Assembly: GCA_900110395.1 (NCBI GenBank)
Contig: FODP01000004.1
Coordinates: 340,951 to 404,950, forward strand
Origin: Rhodospirillales bacterium URHD0017
GTDB lineage: Bacteria; Pseudomonadota; Alphaproteobacteria; Reyranellales; Reyranellaceae
Length of the DNA: 64,000 nucleotides
Direction of reading: 5' to 3'
Shown here: in pieces, positions 42,349 to 50,751 of the stretch
How positions within the stretch are numbered: position 1 is the first letter of the stretch
Layout of the letters: each line of letters starts with the position of its first letter
Made by a program: the position numbers and the translations under genes
Notes under the pieces: model-generated
What the model was told of the DNA's origin: nothing
Database searches by the model: none
The model's input: only the letters and a program-made list of their open reading frames with translations

Positions 42349-43140
42349 TCAGGTTCCCTTGAACACCGCGGCGCGCTTCTCGACGAAGGCGCGGGCGGCT
42401 TCCTTGTGGTCCTCGGTCTCGCCGGTGCGGATCATGCGGGCGGCCTCGCTGTCGAGCGCCTCGGAGAGCGAGCCCTCCTCGGCGATCTTCATGTTCTTCT
42501 TGACGTGCCACCAGGCAACCCGGGGTCCGGCGGCGAGCTTCCTGGCGAAGGCCATGGTCTCGGCATCGAGGTTGGCGTCGTCGACCACGCGGTTGGCAAG
42601 CCCCAGCTTCTCGATCTGCTCGGCGTTCAGGATCTCTGCGGTGAAGTAGAGCTCGCGCGCCTTGGCGGTGCCGACGAGCTTGTGCAGGAAATAGTGCGAA
42701 CCGAAGTCGCCGGAGAAGCCTACCTTGGCGAAGGCCGTCGTCATGCGCGCGCTCTTGCCGGCGAAGCGCATGTCGGCCGCGAGCGCGAGCGACAGGCCGG
42801 CGCCCGCCGCCACGCCGTTCACCATGGCGATGGTCGGCTTGCCCATCTCGTGCAGCAGCTCCGAGACCTGCATGCGGATGCGGATGTCGTGGACCTTGTC
42901 CTCGTATGTCTTGTCCTGGTCGCGGCCGGCCGCCATCGACTTCACGTCGCCGCCGGCACAGAAAGCCTTGTCGCCGGCGCCGCGCACCACCACGCAGCCG
43001 ATGTCGCGCGAACCCGCCGCTTCGTTCAGGGCGTCGGTCAGGCCCTGCATCATGTCGCGCGACAGCGCATTCATCGCCTCCGGCCGGTTGAGCGTGATCT
43101 TCATGATGCCGTCTTCGACGGATTTCAGCAGGTGAGACAT
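42349..43140 (-). CDS. Enoyl-CoA hydratase/isomerase family protein
   Basis: 263 residues. Crotonase fold: ITLNRPEAMNALS, oxyanion-hole segments CAGGDVKSM and NGVAAGAGLSLALAADMRFA, and FAKVGFSGDFGSHYFLHKLVG. The position of the second catalytic Glu in classical hydratases reads SGDFGSHY, so Asp may take its place; this is common in isomerases and ring-modifying relatives. It is divergent from a second crotonase across 114 bases. Likely acts in fatty-acid or aromatic-CoA degradation. Confidence 0.85.
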   Translation of the reverse strand: MSHLLKSVEDGIMKITLNRPEAMNALSRDMMQGLTDALNEAAGSRDIGCVVVRGAGDKAFCAGGDVKSMAAGRDQDKTYEDKVHDIRIRMQVSELLHEMGKPTIAMVNGVAAGAGLSLALAADMRFAGKSARMTTAFAKVGFSGDFGSHYFLHKLVGTAKARELYFTAEILNAEQIEKLGLANRVVDDANLDAETMAFARKLAAGPRVAWWHVKKNMKIAEEGSLSEALDSEAARMIRTGETEDHKEAARAFVEKRAAVFKGT

Positions 43141-43254
43141 CGACTTCCTCCGGGATTGCGAACCAGCTGCGTTGCGGCGAATGTTTCGCAAACCACGCGG
43201 TCGCGCAACGGCATTCGGTCTTGCGCAGCGGAACGAAAAGGTGAGGAAAAATCC

Positions 43255-44094
43255 ATGGCCTACGAGACCCTGCTTACCAGCCTCGAGGACGGCGTCATGA
43301 CCGTGACCTTGAACCGGCCCGACAAGCTCAACGCGTTCAACACCGTGATGAGCAGGGAATTGATCGACTTCTTCCAGGGCGTGAATGCGATGGATGAAGT
43401 GCGGGCGATCGCCGTCACCGGTGCCGGCCGCGCCTTCTGCGCCGGCGCCGACATTTCCGGCGGCAGCGGCGCCTTCCAGGTGTGGAACGACGGCAACAAG
43501 CCGCAGAAGCGCGAGGCCGGCGATTCGATCACCTTGGCGATCTTCAACTGCCTGAAGCCGATCGTGGCAGCGATCAACGGCGCCGCCGTCGGCGTCGGCA
43601 TCACCATGTGCCTGCCGATGGATGTCCGCCTGATGTCGACGGCGGGCCGCATCGGCTTCGTCTTCAACAAGCGCGGCATGGCGATGGAGGCGGGCTCGTG
43701 CTGGTTCCTGCCCCGGCTGGTCGGCATGCAGCGGGCGCAGGAATGGGTGATGACGGCCGAGCTGTTCGGCGCCGAGGAAGCGCTGAAGGGCGGGCTGGTG
43801 CGTTCGGTGCACGCGCCGGACGAGCTCCTGCCGGCGGCGCAGGCGCTGGCCAAGAAGTTCGCGGCCAGCACGTCCTCGGCGGTGGCGGCGGCCGTCAACC
43901 GCCGGCTGATGTGGAGCATGCTGGGCGCGCAGGATCCGCTCGATGCCGTGACCCTCGACCTGCAGTGCGTCGGCTACCTCGCCGCCGGCGCCGATGCGCA
44001 GGAAGGCATAAAATCCTTCTTCGAGAAGCGCGCACCCGCCTTCCCCCTCAAGCCCAGCAAGGACATGCCGCCGTTCGGGCCGTGGTCGAAGTAG
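43255..44094 (+). CDS. Enoyl-CoA hydratase/isomerase family protein
   Basis: 279 residues from the ATG at 43255. Crotonase landmarks: VTLNRPDKLNAFN, FCAGADISGG and AAINGAAVGVGITMCLPMDVRLMS, FVFNKRGMAMEAGSCWFLPRLVGMQRAQEW with Glu in the catalytic region. An extended C-terminus, IKSFFEKRAPAFPLKPSKDMPPFGPW, is typical of a subgroup of long crotonases in alphaproteobacteria. It is divergent from the other crotonase, which suggests shared control. GTGAGGAAAAATCC gives a plausible ribosome-binding site. Confidence 0.86.
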   Translation: MAYETLLTSLEDGVMTVTLNRPDKLNAFNTVMSRELIDFFQGVNAMDEVRAIAVTGAGRAFCAGADISGGSGAFQVWNDGNKPQKREAGDSITLAIFNCLKPIVAAINGAAVGVGITMCLPMDVRLMSTAGRIGFVFNKRGMAMEAGSCWFLPRLVGMQRAQEWVMTAELFGAEEALKGGLVRSVHAPDELLPAAQALAKKFAASTSSAVAAAVNRRLMWSMLGAQDPLDAVTLDLQCVGYLAAGADAQEGIKSFFEKRAPAFPLKPSKDMPPFGPWSK

Positions 44095-44113
44095 GTCGTA
44101 TCACGTCATGCTC

Positions 44114-44135
44114 CTCTCCCCCGCTAGGGGGAGAG
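44114..44135. repeat. Short copy of the CTCTCCCCC-GCTA-GGGGGAGAG palindrome
   Basis: A perfect 9-base inverted repeat around GCTA, the core unit of the long repeat at 17381-17468. It lies between the convergent crotonase and PoxB-like genes and may also serve as a bidirectional terminator hairpin, though no T-run follows. Confidence 0.8.
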
Positions 44136-44148
44136 CATGAGCGCTTCG

Positions 44149-45855
44149 CTAAAGATTCTCCGTAACCAGATCCCAGACGTCGCCGGCGCGGCCGCCCAGC
44201 ATGGCCTTGGCCGAATAGAGGGCCGTGCCGAACACCTGCTCGGCGCCGACAAAGGGCGGCATCACCAGCTCCATGCGGCTGGTGACGACGTCGAGTAACG
44301 CCGGGCCGGGCTGGGCGAGCCAGTCCTGTACCGCGGCCTCGAGGTCGTTGGCGTTCTCGACCCGCCGGGCATGGAAGCCGATCGCTTCGGCGACGCGCGA
44401 GAAGTCGGGGTTCACGAGGTCGGTGTAGGCGTTGAGCAGGCCCTCGACCTTCATCTCCAGCTCTACGAAGCCCAGCGCGCCGTTGTTGAACACGACGATC
44501 TTGAGCGGGATCTTCTCCTGGATGGCGGTCAGCAGGTCGCCCATCATCATCGCGAGGCCGCCGTCGCCGCTCATCGAGATCACCTGGCGGTCGGGAAACG
44601 CGCGCTTGGCCCCCAGCGCCTGCGGCATGGCATTGGCCATGGTGCCGTGGGTCAGGCTGATCAGGGTGCGGCGCTTGCCGTTCGCCTTGACGTGGCGCAG
44701 CAGCCAGACCGTGGGCGAGCCGCCGTCGGCGGTGAAGATCGCATCCTCAGCGGCGTGCCTGTCGATCAGGTGGGCAAGATACTGCGGATGGATCTTGCCC
44801 TCGTGCGCCGTCGCGCGCTTCTCCAAGCTCGCCAGCGCCTTGTCGTGACGCGCCACGCAGTCGTCCAGGAAGCCGCGATCGCTGCGCGCCTTCACCTTCG
44901 GCAGCAGCGCGGCGACCGTCGCCTTGATGTCGCCGACGACGCCCAGCTCCACCGGATGGCGCCGGCCGAGATGCGTGGGGTCGATGTCGACCTGAACGAT
45001 GCGCGCCTTGTCGGGATAGAACTGGCGCCAGGCGAAGTCGCAGCCCAGCAGCAGCAGCGTGTCGCAGGTCTTGATCGTGTGATAGCCGCCGGCGGTGCCC
45101 AGCATCCCGGTCATGCCGACGTTGCAGGGGTTGTCGTATTCGATGAAGTCCTTGGCGCGCGAGGTGTGGGCGACCGGCGCCTTGAGCTTCTCGGCCAGCG
45201 CCACGATCTCGTCGTGCGCGCCCTGGCAACCCGAGCCGCCGTAGATCGCGATGTTCTTTCCCTCCTGCAGGATCCAGGCGATGCGGTCGAGCTCGGCATC
45301 CGACGGCCGCACCAGCGGCTCGGCCTTGTGCACGGCGAAGGGCGGTTCGGCCGGCGCCGCCGCCTTGGAGATGTCGACCGGCACGATCAGCACCGCCACG
45401 CCGCGCTTGGCGAGGGCGGCCTGGCAGGCCATCGCCACCTTGCGCCGGGCCTGGGCGGGAGACCGGATCTCGCTGCAGAAGACGCTGCAGGCGCGATAGA
45501 CCTGCTCGAAGTCAACCTCCTGCGGGAAGTCGAAGTCGCGCTCCTCCGACGTGATCTGGCTCGCGATCAGAACCACCGGCGCGCGGTTGCGATGCGATTC
45601 GAACAGTCCGTTGATGAAATGCAGGCTGCCCGGCCCGCACGAGCCGGCGCAGGCCGTGAGATCGCCTGTCAGCAATGCCTCTGCGCCTGCCGCAAAGCCG
45701 CCCGCCTCCTCATGGCGCACATGCACCCATTCGATGCCGCTGCGGCGGATCGCGTCGGTGACGTAGTTCAGCGTATCGCCCGGCACGCCCCAGCAGTGCT
45801 TTACGCCCGCAGCCTGTAGGGTCTCGACGATGACTTCGGCGACGGTCTGGCTCAT
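44149..45855 (-). CDS. poxB: Thiamine-diphosphate enzyme, PoxB (pyruvate:quinone oxidoreductase)-like
   Basis: 568 residues, close to the 572 of E. coli PoxB. N-terminal PYR domain with the catalytic Glu in RHEEAGGFAAGAEAL and the PoxB-like CAGSCGPGSLHFINGLFESHRN. A central FAD-type domain follows (AIYGGSGCQGA, LLLGCDFAWRQFYPDKARIVQVDIDPTHLGRR). The C-terminal PP domain carries the ThDP motif SGDGGLAMMMGDLLTAIQEKIPLKIVVFNN. It would decarboxylate pyruvate to acetate, feeding quinone, though other 2-oxoacids are possible. The start is the ATG at 45855; further upstream reading frame is antisense to the next gene. Confidence 0.8.
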   Translation of the reverse strand: MSQTVAEVIVETLQAAGVKHCWGVPGDTLNYVTDAIRRSGIEWVHVRHEEAGGFAAGAEALLTGDLTACAGSCGPGSLHFINGLFESHRNRAPVVLIASQITSEERDFDFPQEVDFEQVYRACSVFCSEIRSPAQARRKVAMACQAALAKRGVAVLIVPVDISKAAAPAEPPFAVHKAEPLVRPSDAELDRIAWILQEGKNIAIYGGSGCQGAHDEIVALAEKLKAPVAHTSRAKDFIEYDNPCNVGMTGMLGTAGGYHTIKTCDTLLLLGCDFAWRQFYPDKARIVQVDIDPTHLGRRHPVELGVVGDIKATVAALLPKVKARSDRGFLDDCVARHDKALASLEKRATAHEGKIHPQYLAHLIDRHAAEDAIFTADGGSPTVWLLRHVKANGKRRTLISLTHGTMANAMPQALGAKRAFPDRQVISMSGDGGLAMMMGDLLTAIQEKIPLKIVVFNNGALGFVELEMKVEGLLNAYTDLVNPDFSRVAEAIGFHARRVENANDLEAAVQDWLAQPGPALLDVVTSRMELVMPPFVGAEQVFGTALYSAKAMLGGRAGDVWDLVTENL

Positions 45856-45969
45856 GGGTTCCCTCTCCTGACATGGCCACTCTGCCACGATGTGGGGACT
45901 TCTGCGAAATTGTCCGCTTGGAAGGCCCCGCCGACGGGGGTCTAATGGTCGCCTGTCGGAGGTGTCCTG

Positions 45970-47568
45970 ATGTCGCCTGACTCTGTCACCGCAACGCGTA
46001 CCACCGATCCCCGCTACGCCGCGCTGGAAGAGCGCGTCATGGCCCGCGACCAGAAGGGCGCGAGCGAGGTCTATTACGGCCTGGTGCGCGACGGCCGTCC
46101 GATCACCGAGATGCTGCGCGAGGCCGTGCGCATCCACGCCCCGTACACCCATGTGCCCTATCACGAGCGCATGGACGACGGGTACGTGAACTTCGTGAAC
46201 AACGATCATTGCCTGCTGAGCGCACGCGCTGCGCTCAACCTCTCGAAGATGCTGCCGGGCGCGGTGTCGGGCCTGCCGTTGGCACAGACCATCTGGTACA
46301 TGCCGACCGGGCTCGACATCTGGAACCAGAAGATCGCCAAGGCGCCCGGTCACTATTCGCGCGGCTTCCAGATGCCCGACGGCCCGCCGCCCACCCCCGT
46401 CGTGCACTGGCCCGACCAGACGCCGCTTTCGCTCGACGGACCGCTGAAGCAGCGGCTCGGGCAATGGATGACCCTGGTCCATCGCGGCAACGTCATCGAC
46501 GCCTACCGCGTGTTCCTCGGCCTGATGCAGAACCCGGCCGAGCGCCGCGCCGCCCTGGCCGAGCTCTGCTTCGCCGGGCTGATAGACGTGCAGGATCGCT
46601 CCTTCCAGAACCGCTCCTACACCACCGGCCACAAGTCCTTCCGCGCCCGCGCCACCGTCGAGCTGGGTGAGGCGATCGGCTGGGATGACGCGCACGACGT
46701 GCTCTATGCCGGCGCCCTCGACATCGCCGTCGGCCCGCGCTGGTATTCGCTGTACGAAGTCGCGTGCAACGCCGTCACCGTCTATCTCGAAGGCCATACC
46801 CTGCACGCCGTGCCCTACAGCGGCACCACCGAACAGGAGCGCGCGCTCCTGGCCAACAGCAAGGCGCCGCTCGACGCCCGCGAGACCGAGGCGCTGATCG
46901 AGGTGATCGTCCGCGAACCCGAGCCCGCCTACCTGCCCCACCTCACCGCGCTCCTGAAGGCCGGCAAGAGCCCGCGCGCGCTGCTCGACGCCATCCAGGT
47001 CGGCGCCGCAACGGTCGCCCTGGAAACCCACGACGAGCTCAACTTCTCCCTGCCGCAGCACTGCTACGAGTACGTCAACACGCAGGGCTGGTTCTGGGAC
47101 ACGTTCGAGCATCCGCAGCGGCTGAAACTGCTCTATCTCGCGGCCGCCTACCTCAACCAGAATGCCTGGCACCAGAAGCTGACCGGCGACCTTACGCCGC
47201 CGCGCATCGAGACGCAGACGATCCGCGGGCTCGATGCCGAGGCGGTCGGCAGCCGCGTCGAAGCGGCCTGCGTGGCGCTCGACTCGCCGAAGGCGCTGGG
47301 CTGGATCCAGGCCGCACTGGATTCGGGCCTCGATACGGCGCCGCTGGTGCGCGCCATCGCAATGGCCTGCTCGCGGCTCGGCAATGACCCGCACAACCAG
47401 GAAATCGCGCTCTGCATGCTGGAGGATTTCGGCAAGAACCGGAATCCGCTGAAGGGCCGCCTGCTGCTGGCGGCCGCGCATCACACGGCGCGCCATCGCA
47501 AGTACGGCGACGCGCTGGACTGCAGCCGCCGCTTCGGCAAGGCGCTGGGCGTCGAGGCGCTGAGTTAG
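45970..47568 (+). CDS. Hypothetical protein, about 530 residues, helical
   Basis: 532 residues, soluble and mostly helical, no signal peptide. Conserved-looking, His- and aromatic-rich segments occur: HAPYTHVPYHERMDDGYVNF and NNDHCLLSARAALNLSKMLPG near 60-100, PRWYSLYEVACNAVTVYLEGHTLHAVPYSG near 260, and HDELNFSLPQHCYEYVNTQGW near 355. Clustered His (HxxYTHVPYH) could bind metal. Loosely resembles helical questin-oxidase-like proteins, but I do not claim this. It is divergent from the PoxB-like gene across 114 bases; the intact long frame and good codon use show it is real. Confidence 0.75.
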   Translation: MSPDSVTATRTTDPRYAALEERVMARDQKGASEVYYGLVRDGRPITEMLREAVRIHAPYTHVPYHERMDDGYVNFVNNDHCLLSARAALNLSKMLPGAVSGLPLAQTIWYMPTGLDIWNQKIAKAPGHYSRGFQMPDGPPPTPVVHWPDQTPLSLDGPLKQRLGQWMTLVHRGNVIDAYRVFLGLMQNPAERRAALAELCFAGLIDVQDRSFQNRSYTTGHKSFRARATVELGEAIGWDDAHDVLYAGALDIAVGPRWYSLYEVACNAVTVYLEGHTLHAVPYSGTTEQERALLANSKAPLDARETEALIEVIVREPEPAYLPHLTALLKAGKSPRALLDAIQVGAATVALETHDELNFSLPQHCYEYVNTQGWFWDTFEHPQRLKLLYLAAAYLNQNAWHQKLTGDLTPPRIETQTIRGLDAEAVGSRVEAACVALDSPKALGWIQAALDSGLDTAPLVRAIAMACSRLGNDPHNQEIALCMLEDFGKNRNPLKGRLLLAAAHHTARHRKYGDALDCSRRFGKALGVEALS

Positions 47569-47575
47569 GACGCGA

Positions 47576-47926
47576 TCACCGAAGCTCGCTTTCGGCAAAC
47601 TCGAACAGGTCGGGCTTCAGGTGAGGCCGACCCGTGTTCAGCAGCCACTGTTCCAACCGGCGTTGTTCATCGGCGGCATGGATGGTCGGCCCTCGTGCGA
47701 TGTGAGCCGTGCCGTTTTGCACGTGAACAGACCACGCGTCGGTCCCCTCGGTGCATTGGACGATGAACCCGCGATAGCCGAGCCTGCCCGAGAGTTGCCG
47801 GGGCGCGGCCCGCTGCAACGCCGCCAGTTGCTTCACGAAGCTGTCCGACTCGGCGTCGGTCAGGCTCCACGTCGGATTCGGCGCGCCGGAGTAGATGTCG
47901 AGCTCGACTTCACAATGCACGGGCAT
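47576..47926 (-). CDS. Hypothetical protein with ELDIYSG-PNPTW motif (short paralogue)
   Basis: 116 residues from the ATG at 47926, preceded by AAGAGA. This start makes MPVHCEVELDIYSGAPNPTW align with MLEVELDVFSGVPNPTW of the upstream neighbour. Shared features continue through LGYRGFIVQ versus LGYRGLIVR. Longer starts exist (ATG at 48007 and 48127): the latter adds a signal-like hydrophobic stretch LAVGVSCALLMPLCATMGTAA, but it overlaps the neighbour's coding end by 86 bases. Secretion is therefore uncertain. Family unknown. Confidence 0.6.
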   Translation of the reverse strand: MPVHCEVELDIYSGAPNPTWSLTDAESDSFVKQLAALQRAAPRQLSGRLGYRGFIVQCTEGTDAWSVHVQNGTAHIARGPTIHAADEQRRLEQWLLNTGRPHLKPDLFEFAESELR

Positions 47927-47934
47927 CGATTCGT

Positions 47935-47976
47935 CTCTTACCGTTGTGGCCGGAGCTCTTACCGTTGTGGCCGGAG
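47935..47976. repeat. Perfect 21-base tandem duplication
   Basis: CTCTTACCGTTGTGGCCGGAG occurs twice in a row (47935-47955 and 47956-47976). If the longer start of the minus-strand gene is used it encodes APATTVR twice; otherwise it is in the leader. A recent slippage duplication. Confidence 0.9.
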
Positions 47977-48041
47977 CCGCTGTACCCATGGTCGCGCACA
48001 GCGGCATCAGGAGGGCGCATGATACGCCAACAGCGAGCCAA

Positions 48042-49001
48042 TCACGCCACGTAAGCCGTGTTGTTGTTCTGATAGAAGTAGCCGCAGAAATCGGTGTAGG
48101 GCGCCCGGCAGATGTTGTTCGGCGCATACCCCTTGCCCTGATACTGATAGATGCCGTGGCCGCAATCGTCGGTATAGCGCGCTGGCGTGCCGCCGGGCTT
48201 GTGCCCCCACCACCAGTACGGCCCGCCGGTGACCAGCCGATAGAAATGGTAGTCGTTGCCCGGCCACATGACCATGACGATGGTCAATGCGTTGGGCTCG
48301 CAGCCTTCCTTCCAGCCGTCGGCGTGCAGGCCGTCGATGCAGGCGCCGCAGGTCAACGCCGTCGCCGGATGGCCGCCGCGCCGGCCCGGCCGGGCAAAGC
48401 GGATGTCGGGCATGTGATTGCTGGCGAAGCAGTAGCAGTTGTTGTGCGTCACATGGGCCGGATCGTTGAAGTAGGAGGCGTTGGCGCTGAACAGGTTGGA
48501 GCCGCAGGCCCACCAGGTCTCATGGTGTTCCGCGTCGAGCGCGTAGGGCGCATCCACCGCGACCTTGTCTTCCGGAACCCGCTTGCGATCGACCCTTTCC
48601 TTGGGATCGTGGGGACCACGCAAGCGGGGCACCCACATGACGCCGCGCGACACGACTTTCCGCACCTCGTCGTTCAACTCGACGCCCTGACGGCCTGCGG
48701 ACCTGACCAGCCAGTCGGCGGCCGAACCCGCTTTCGACTGCCCGAGGCCGAGACGAAATTCGTTGGCAAACGGCGTGCGCCGCGAAGCCAGCGCCCTGTC
48801 CCACGGACCGTCGTCGGTCTTGACGCGTCTGACGATGAGCCCACGATAGCCCAGGCCCAGTCGCGGACTGAGCTTGGTTGCGGAGGAAATCTGCCGCGAA
48901 TCGGCTCTCAGCCGTTCGTACAGGCCAGCTTCCTGCCGCGACGACAACGTCCAGGTGGGATTCGGCACGCCCGAAAAGACGTCCAGCTCGACTTCCAACA
49001 T
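48042..49001 (-). CDS. Hypothetical protein with ELDVFSG-PNPTW N-terminal domain and Cys/His-rich C-terminal domain
   Basis: 319 residues, AAGGAGAAACATC before the ATG. The N-terminal 95 residues (LEVELDVFSGVPNPTW to LGYRGLIVR) are paralogous to the next gene. The C-terminal 160 residues are rich in Cys, His and aromatics: HHETWWACGSNLFSAN, NNCYCFASNHMPDIRFARPG, TCGACIDGLHADGW, GNDYHFYRLVTGGPYWWWGHKPGGTPA and DDCGHGIYQYQG. The order Cys (NNCYCFA), then His (DYHFYR) resembles papain-like hydrolase cores, but this is only a suggestion. No signal peptide. Family not recognised. Confidence 0.68.
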   Translation of the reverse strand: MLEVELDVFSGVPNPTWTLSSRQEAGLYERLRADSRQISSATKLSPRLGLGYRGLIVRRVKTDDGPWDRALASRRTPFANEFRLGLGQSKAGSAADWLVRSAGRQGVELNDEVRKVVSRGVMWVPRLRGPHDPKERVDRKRVPEDKVAVDAPYALDAEHHETWWACGSNLFSANASYFNDPAHVTHNNCYCFASNHMPDIRFARPGRRGGHPATALTCGACIDGLHADGWKEGCEPNALTIVMVMWPGNDYHFYRLVTGGPYWWWGHKPGGTPARYTDDCGHGIYQYQGKGYAPNNICRAPYTDFCGYFYQNNNTAYVA

Positions 49002-49289
49002 GATGTTTCTCCTTGCTGGTACAACGGCAACTTCGCCAAACGGCGTCCGCGCAGGGGCAAGGTCGGAGGCGTGTCAACGTCGTGCGTTACACAACCTGTC
49101 ATTGTGTCGAATGGTGTGCCTCGAAAAGCGCCGAGTCAATCTGACTGCGCGCATATCTTCCTCGACGTTTTGCGCAAACGTTGACAGCGCGCGCCGCTGC
49201 GGCGCATCCTTGCCGCGCTGCTGTAGGGCGCATCGGCTGCGGCCGAAGGGGCCATGCCCACCTACGTGACGTGAACCGTAGCTGCGCCC

Positions 49290-49937
49290 ATGCCCAATCT
49301 CGAAAACCTCCGCAAGCAGGCCAAGCTCTATCTGCGCTGGCACCGCGACGGCCACTACCCCGTCGCGGCACAGATCAGGGCCGTCCTGCCGCGCTTCCGT
49401 GACCTCAACGACCACGAGGTCCTGCAACAGAGCTTCAAGCTCGCCGATGCGCAGGAGCTGGTGGCCCGCCAGGCCGGGTTCGAGAGCTGGCAGGCGCTCA
49501 AGACAGGAGTGCAAGTCATGACTGACACCAAAGCCCCCGTAACTGCGACGCCTGCGCTGAATGCGTCCGAGCCCGAGTTGTTCGTTACCGACTTCGAGGC
49601 GGCGTGCGCCTTCTTCACCGGCAAGCTCGGTTTCGAAATCGTCTTCACCTACGGCGAACCGCCCTTCTACGGTCAGGTGCGGCGCGGCAAGGCGCTGTTG
49701 AACCTGCGCCTGATCTGCGAGCCGGTCTTCGTCGGCGACATCCGCGAGCGCGAAGAGCTCCTGTCGGCCGCGATCACCGTCAACAGCGCTGCCGAGATCC
49801 GCGCGCTGTTCGCGGAGTTCGAGGCGGCCGGCGTCGATTTCTTCCGCACGCTGAAGCAGGAGCCGTGGGGCGCCCGCACCTTCATCGTGCGCGATCCCGA
49901 CGGCAACCTGCTGCAGTTCGCCGGAACGGCGACCTAG
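49290..49937 (+). CDS. VOC family protein with N-terminal helical domain
   Basis: 215 residues. The first 75 residues (LENLRKQAKLYLRWHRDGHYPVAAQIR, LADAQELVARQAGFESWQALK) form the helical domain often fused in front of ankyrin or VOC domains. The VOC domain follows at about 90-213: PELFVTDFEAACAFFTGKLGFEIVFTYG and FIVRDPDGNLLQFAG with the metal-type Glu replaced by Gln. Glyoxalase/bleomycin-resistance-like, function unassigned. It is tail to tail with the GNAT gene, overlapping by 4 bases. Confidence 0.82.
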   Translation: MPNLENLRKQAKLYLRWHRDGHYPVAAQIRAVLPRFRDLNDHEVLQQSFKLADAQELVARQAGFESWQALKTGVQVMTDTKAPVTATPALNASEPELFVTDFEAACAFFTGKLGFEIVFTYGEPPFYGQVRRGKALLNLRLICEPVFVGDIREREELLSAAITVNSAAEIRALFAEFEAAGVDFFRTLKQEPWGARTFIVRDPDGNLLQFAGTAT

Positions 49938-50356
49938 AGCTTGTAGACGTACATCACAACCGACTCGGCCCGCGCGCCGCGCGATTCGTAGAGACCGCGC
50001 GCCGGCAGGTTGTCCGGCTCGGTGGCGACCCAGATCTCGGGACAGCCGAGCTCGCGGGCCAGGGCGAAGGCGGCATCGACCAGGCGCCGGGCGATGCCCT
50101 GGCGCTGAAACCGCGGCGCCACGCCCAGCTCGTCGACATAGAGCTTGGCTGGCCTGAGGTCGGGATGACGGTGCACCATGGCGGCGAGCTGGCCGATCAT
50201 CACGCCGTCGGCGAAGGCGCCGATGAAATGATGGCCGGGGGTCGAGAGATAGGCCACGAGGCGTGCGCGATCGATCGCATGATCGAACACGCCGTCGGCG
50301 ACACGCTCGAACGCGGCGGCGTCGGCGACGCCGAGACGCCTGACCTCGATGGTCAT
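49934..50356 (-). CDS. GNAT family N-acetyltransferase
   Basis: 140 residues. The acetyl-CoA-binding motif is VAPRFQRQGIARRLVDAAFALARELG (Q/RxxGxA), preceded by LYVDELGV and followed by EPDNLPARGLYESRGAR. It is of the small single-domain type acting on amino groups of small molecules or proteins. The start overlaps the stop of the upstream remnant gene (ATGA). Substrate unknown. Confidence 0.85.
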   Translation of the reverse strand: MTIEVRRLGVADAAAFERVADGVFDHAIDRARLVAYLSTPGHHFIGAFADGVMIGQLAAMVHRHPDLRPAKLYVDELGVAPRFQRQGIARRLVDAAFALARELGCPEIWVATEPDNLPARGLYESRGARAESVVMYVYKL

Positions 50357-50664
50357 TCCATCGTCTCGTCGGCGGTGAACAGCAGGTTCGACGGTATCTC
50401 CAGGCCAAGCGCCTTCGCGACCGGCAGCTCCGCCGGCTTCTCGCCCCTGAGGATGCGGGCGACGGAGCCGCCGGCCTGGCCCCAGGCGCTCGGCAGATCG
50501 GTGTCGCCCAGGCCCTTGAGGAAGCCCTGGAGCCGGCGGGCCGTCTGCGCCGCGGTTCCGGAATGCAGGAAGCCGATCGTCAGCAGCGCCTTCTGCGCAT
50601 GCGCGAAGGGCGAAGCGGTAGCGATCGCGCCACCGACGCCCGCAGAAAAAGCCCTTCGCCTCAT
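50353..50664 (-). pseudogene. Internally deleted ABC-type substrate-binding protein remnant (ABC_sub_bind family)
   Basis: 103 residues instead of the usual 320 or so. The N-terminus (MRRRAFSAGVGGAIATASPFAHAQ, then LLTIGFLHSGTAA and LQGFLKGLGDTD) matches the opening of PF04392-type binding proteins. The C-terminus, GGSVARILRGEKPAELP-VAKALGLEIPSNLLFTADETME, matches their last 45 residues without the QPTKFELVINLKT stretch. About 200 middle residues, including the ligand site, are gone, yet the frame remains open. It cannot bind ligand as the family does. It is coupled to the GNAT gene by ATGA. Confidence 0.75.
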
Positions 50665-50751
50665 GAGACTCCCGACAGGACCAACGTAACGACCGACGCT
50701 ACCATCCTATTGGGGTTGCGTATCGCCAAGTTGAGGCCCTAGCTTCGCGCC

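Noticed and set aside
44149..47598. Minus-strand frame of 1149 codons joining the PoxB-like gene to further sequence
   Set aside because: The part upstream of 45855 is antisense to the 532-residue gene, and the PoxB homology begins at the ATG at 45855.
49181..49186. TTGACA as -35 box for the VOC gene at 49290
   Set aside because: No acceptable -10 box at the proper distance; the following sequence is very GC-rich.
50353..50664. Intact small secreted protein
   Set aside because: Both ends match a 320-residue binding-protein family with the middle missing, so a deletion remnant is the better reading.
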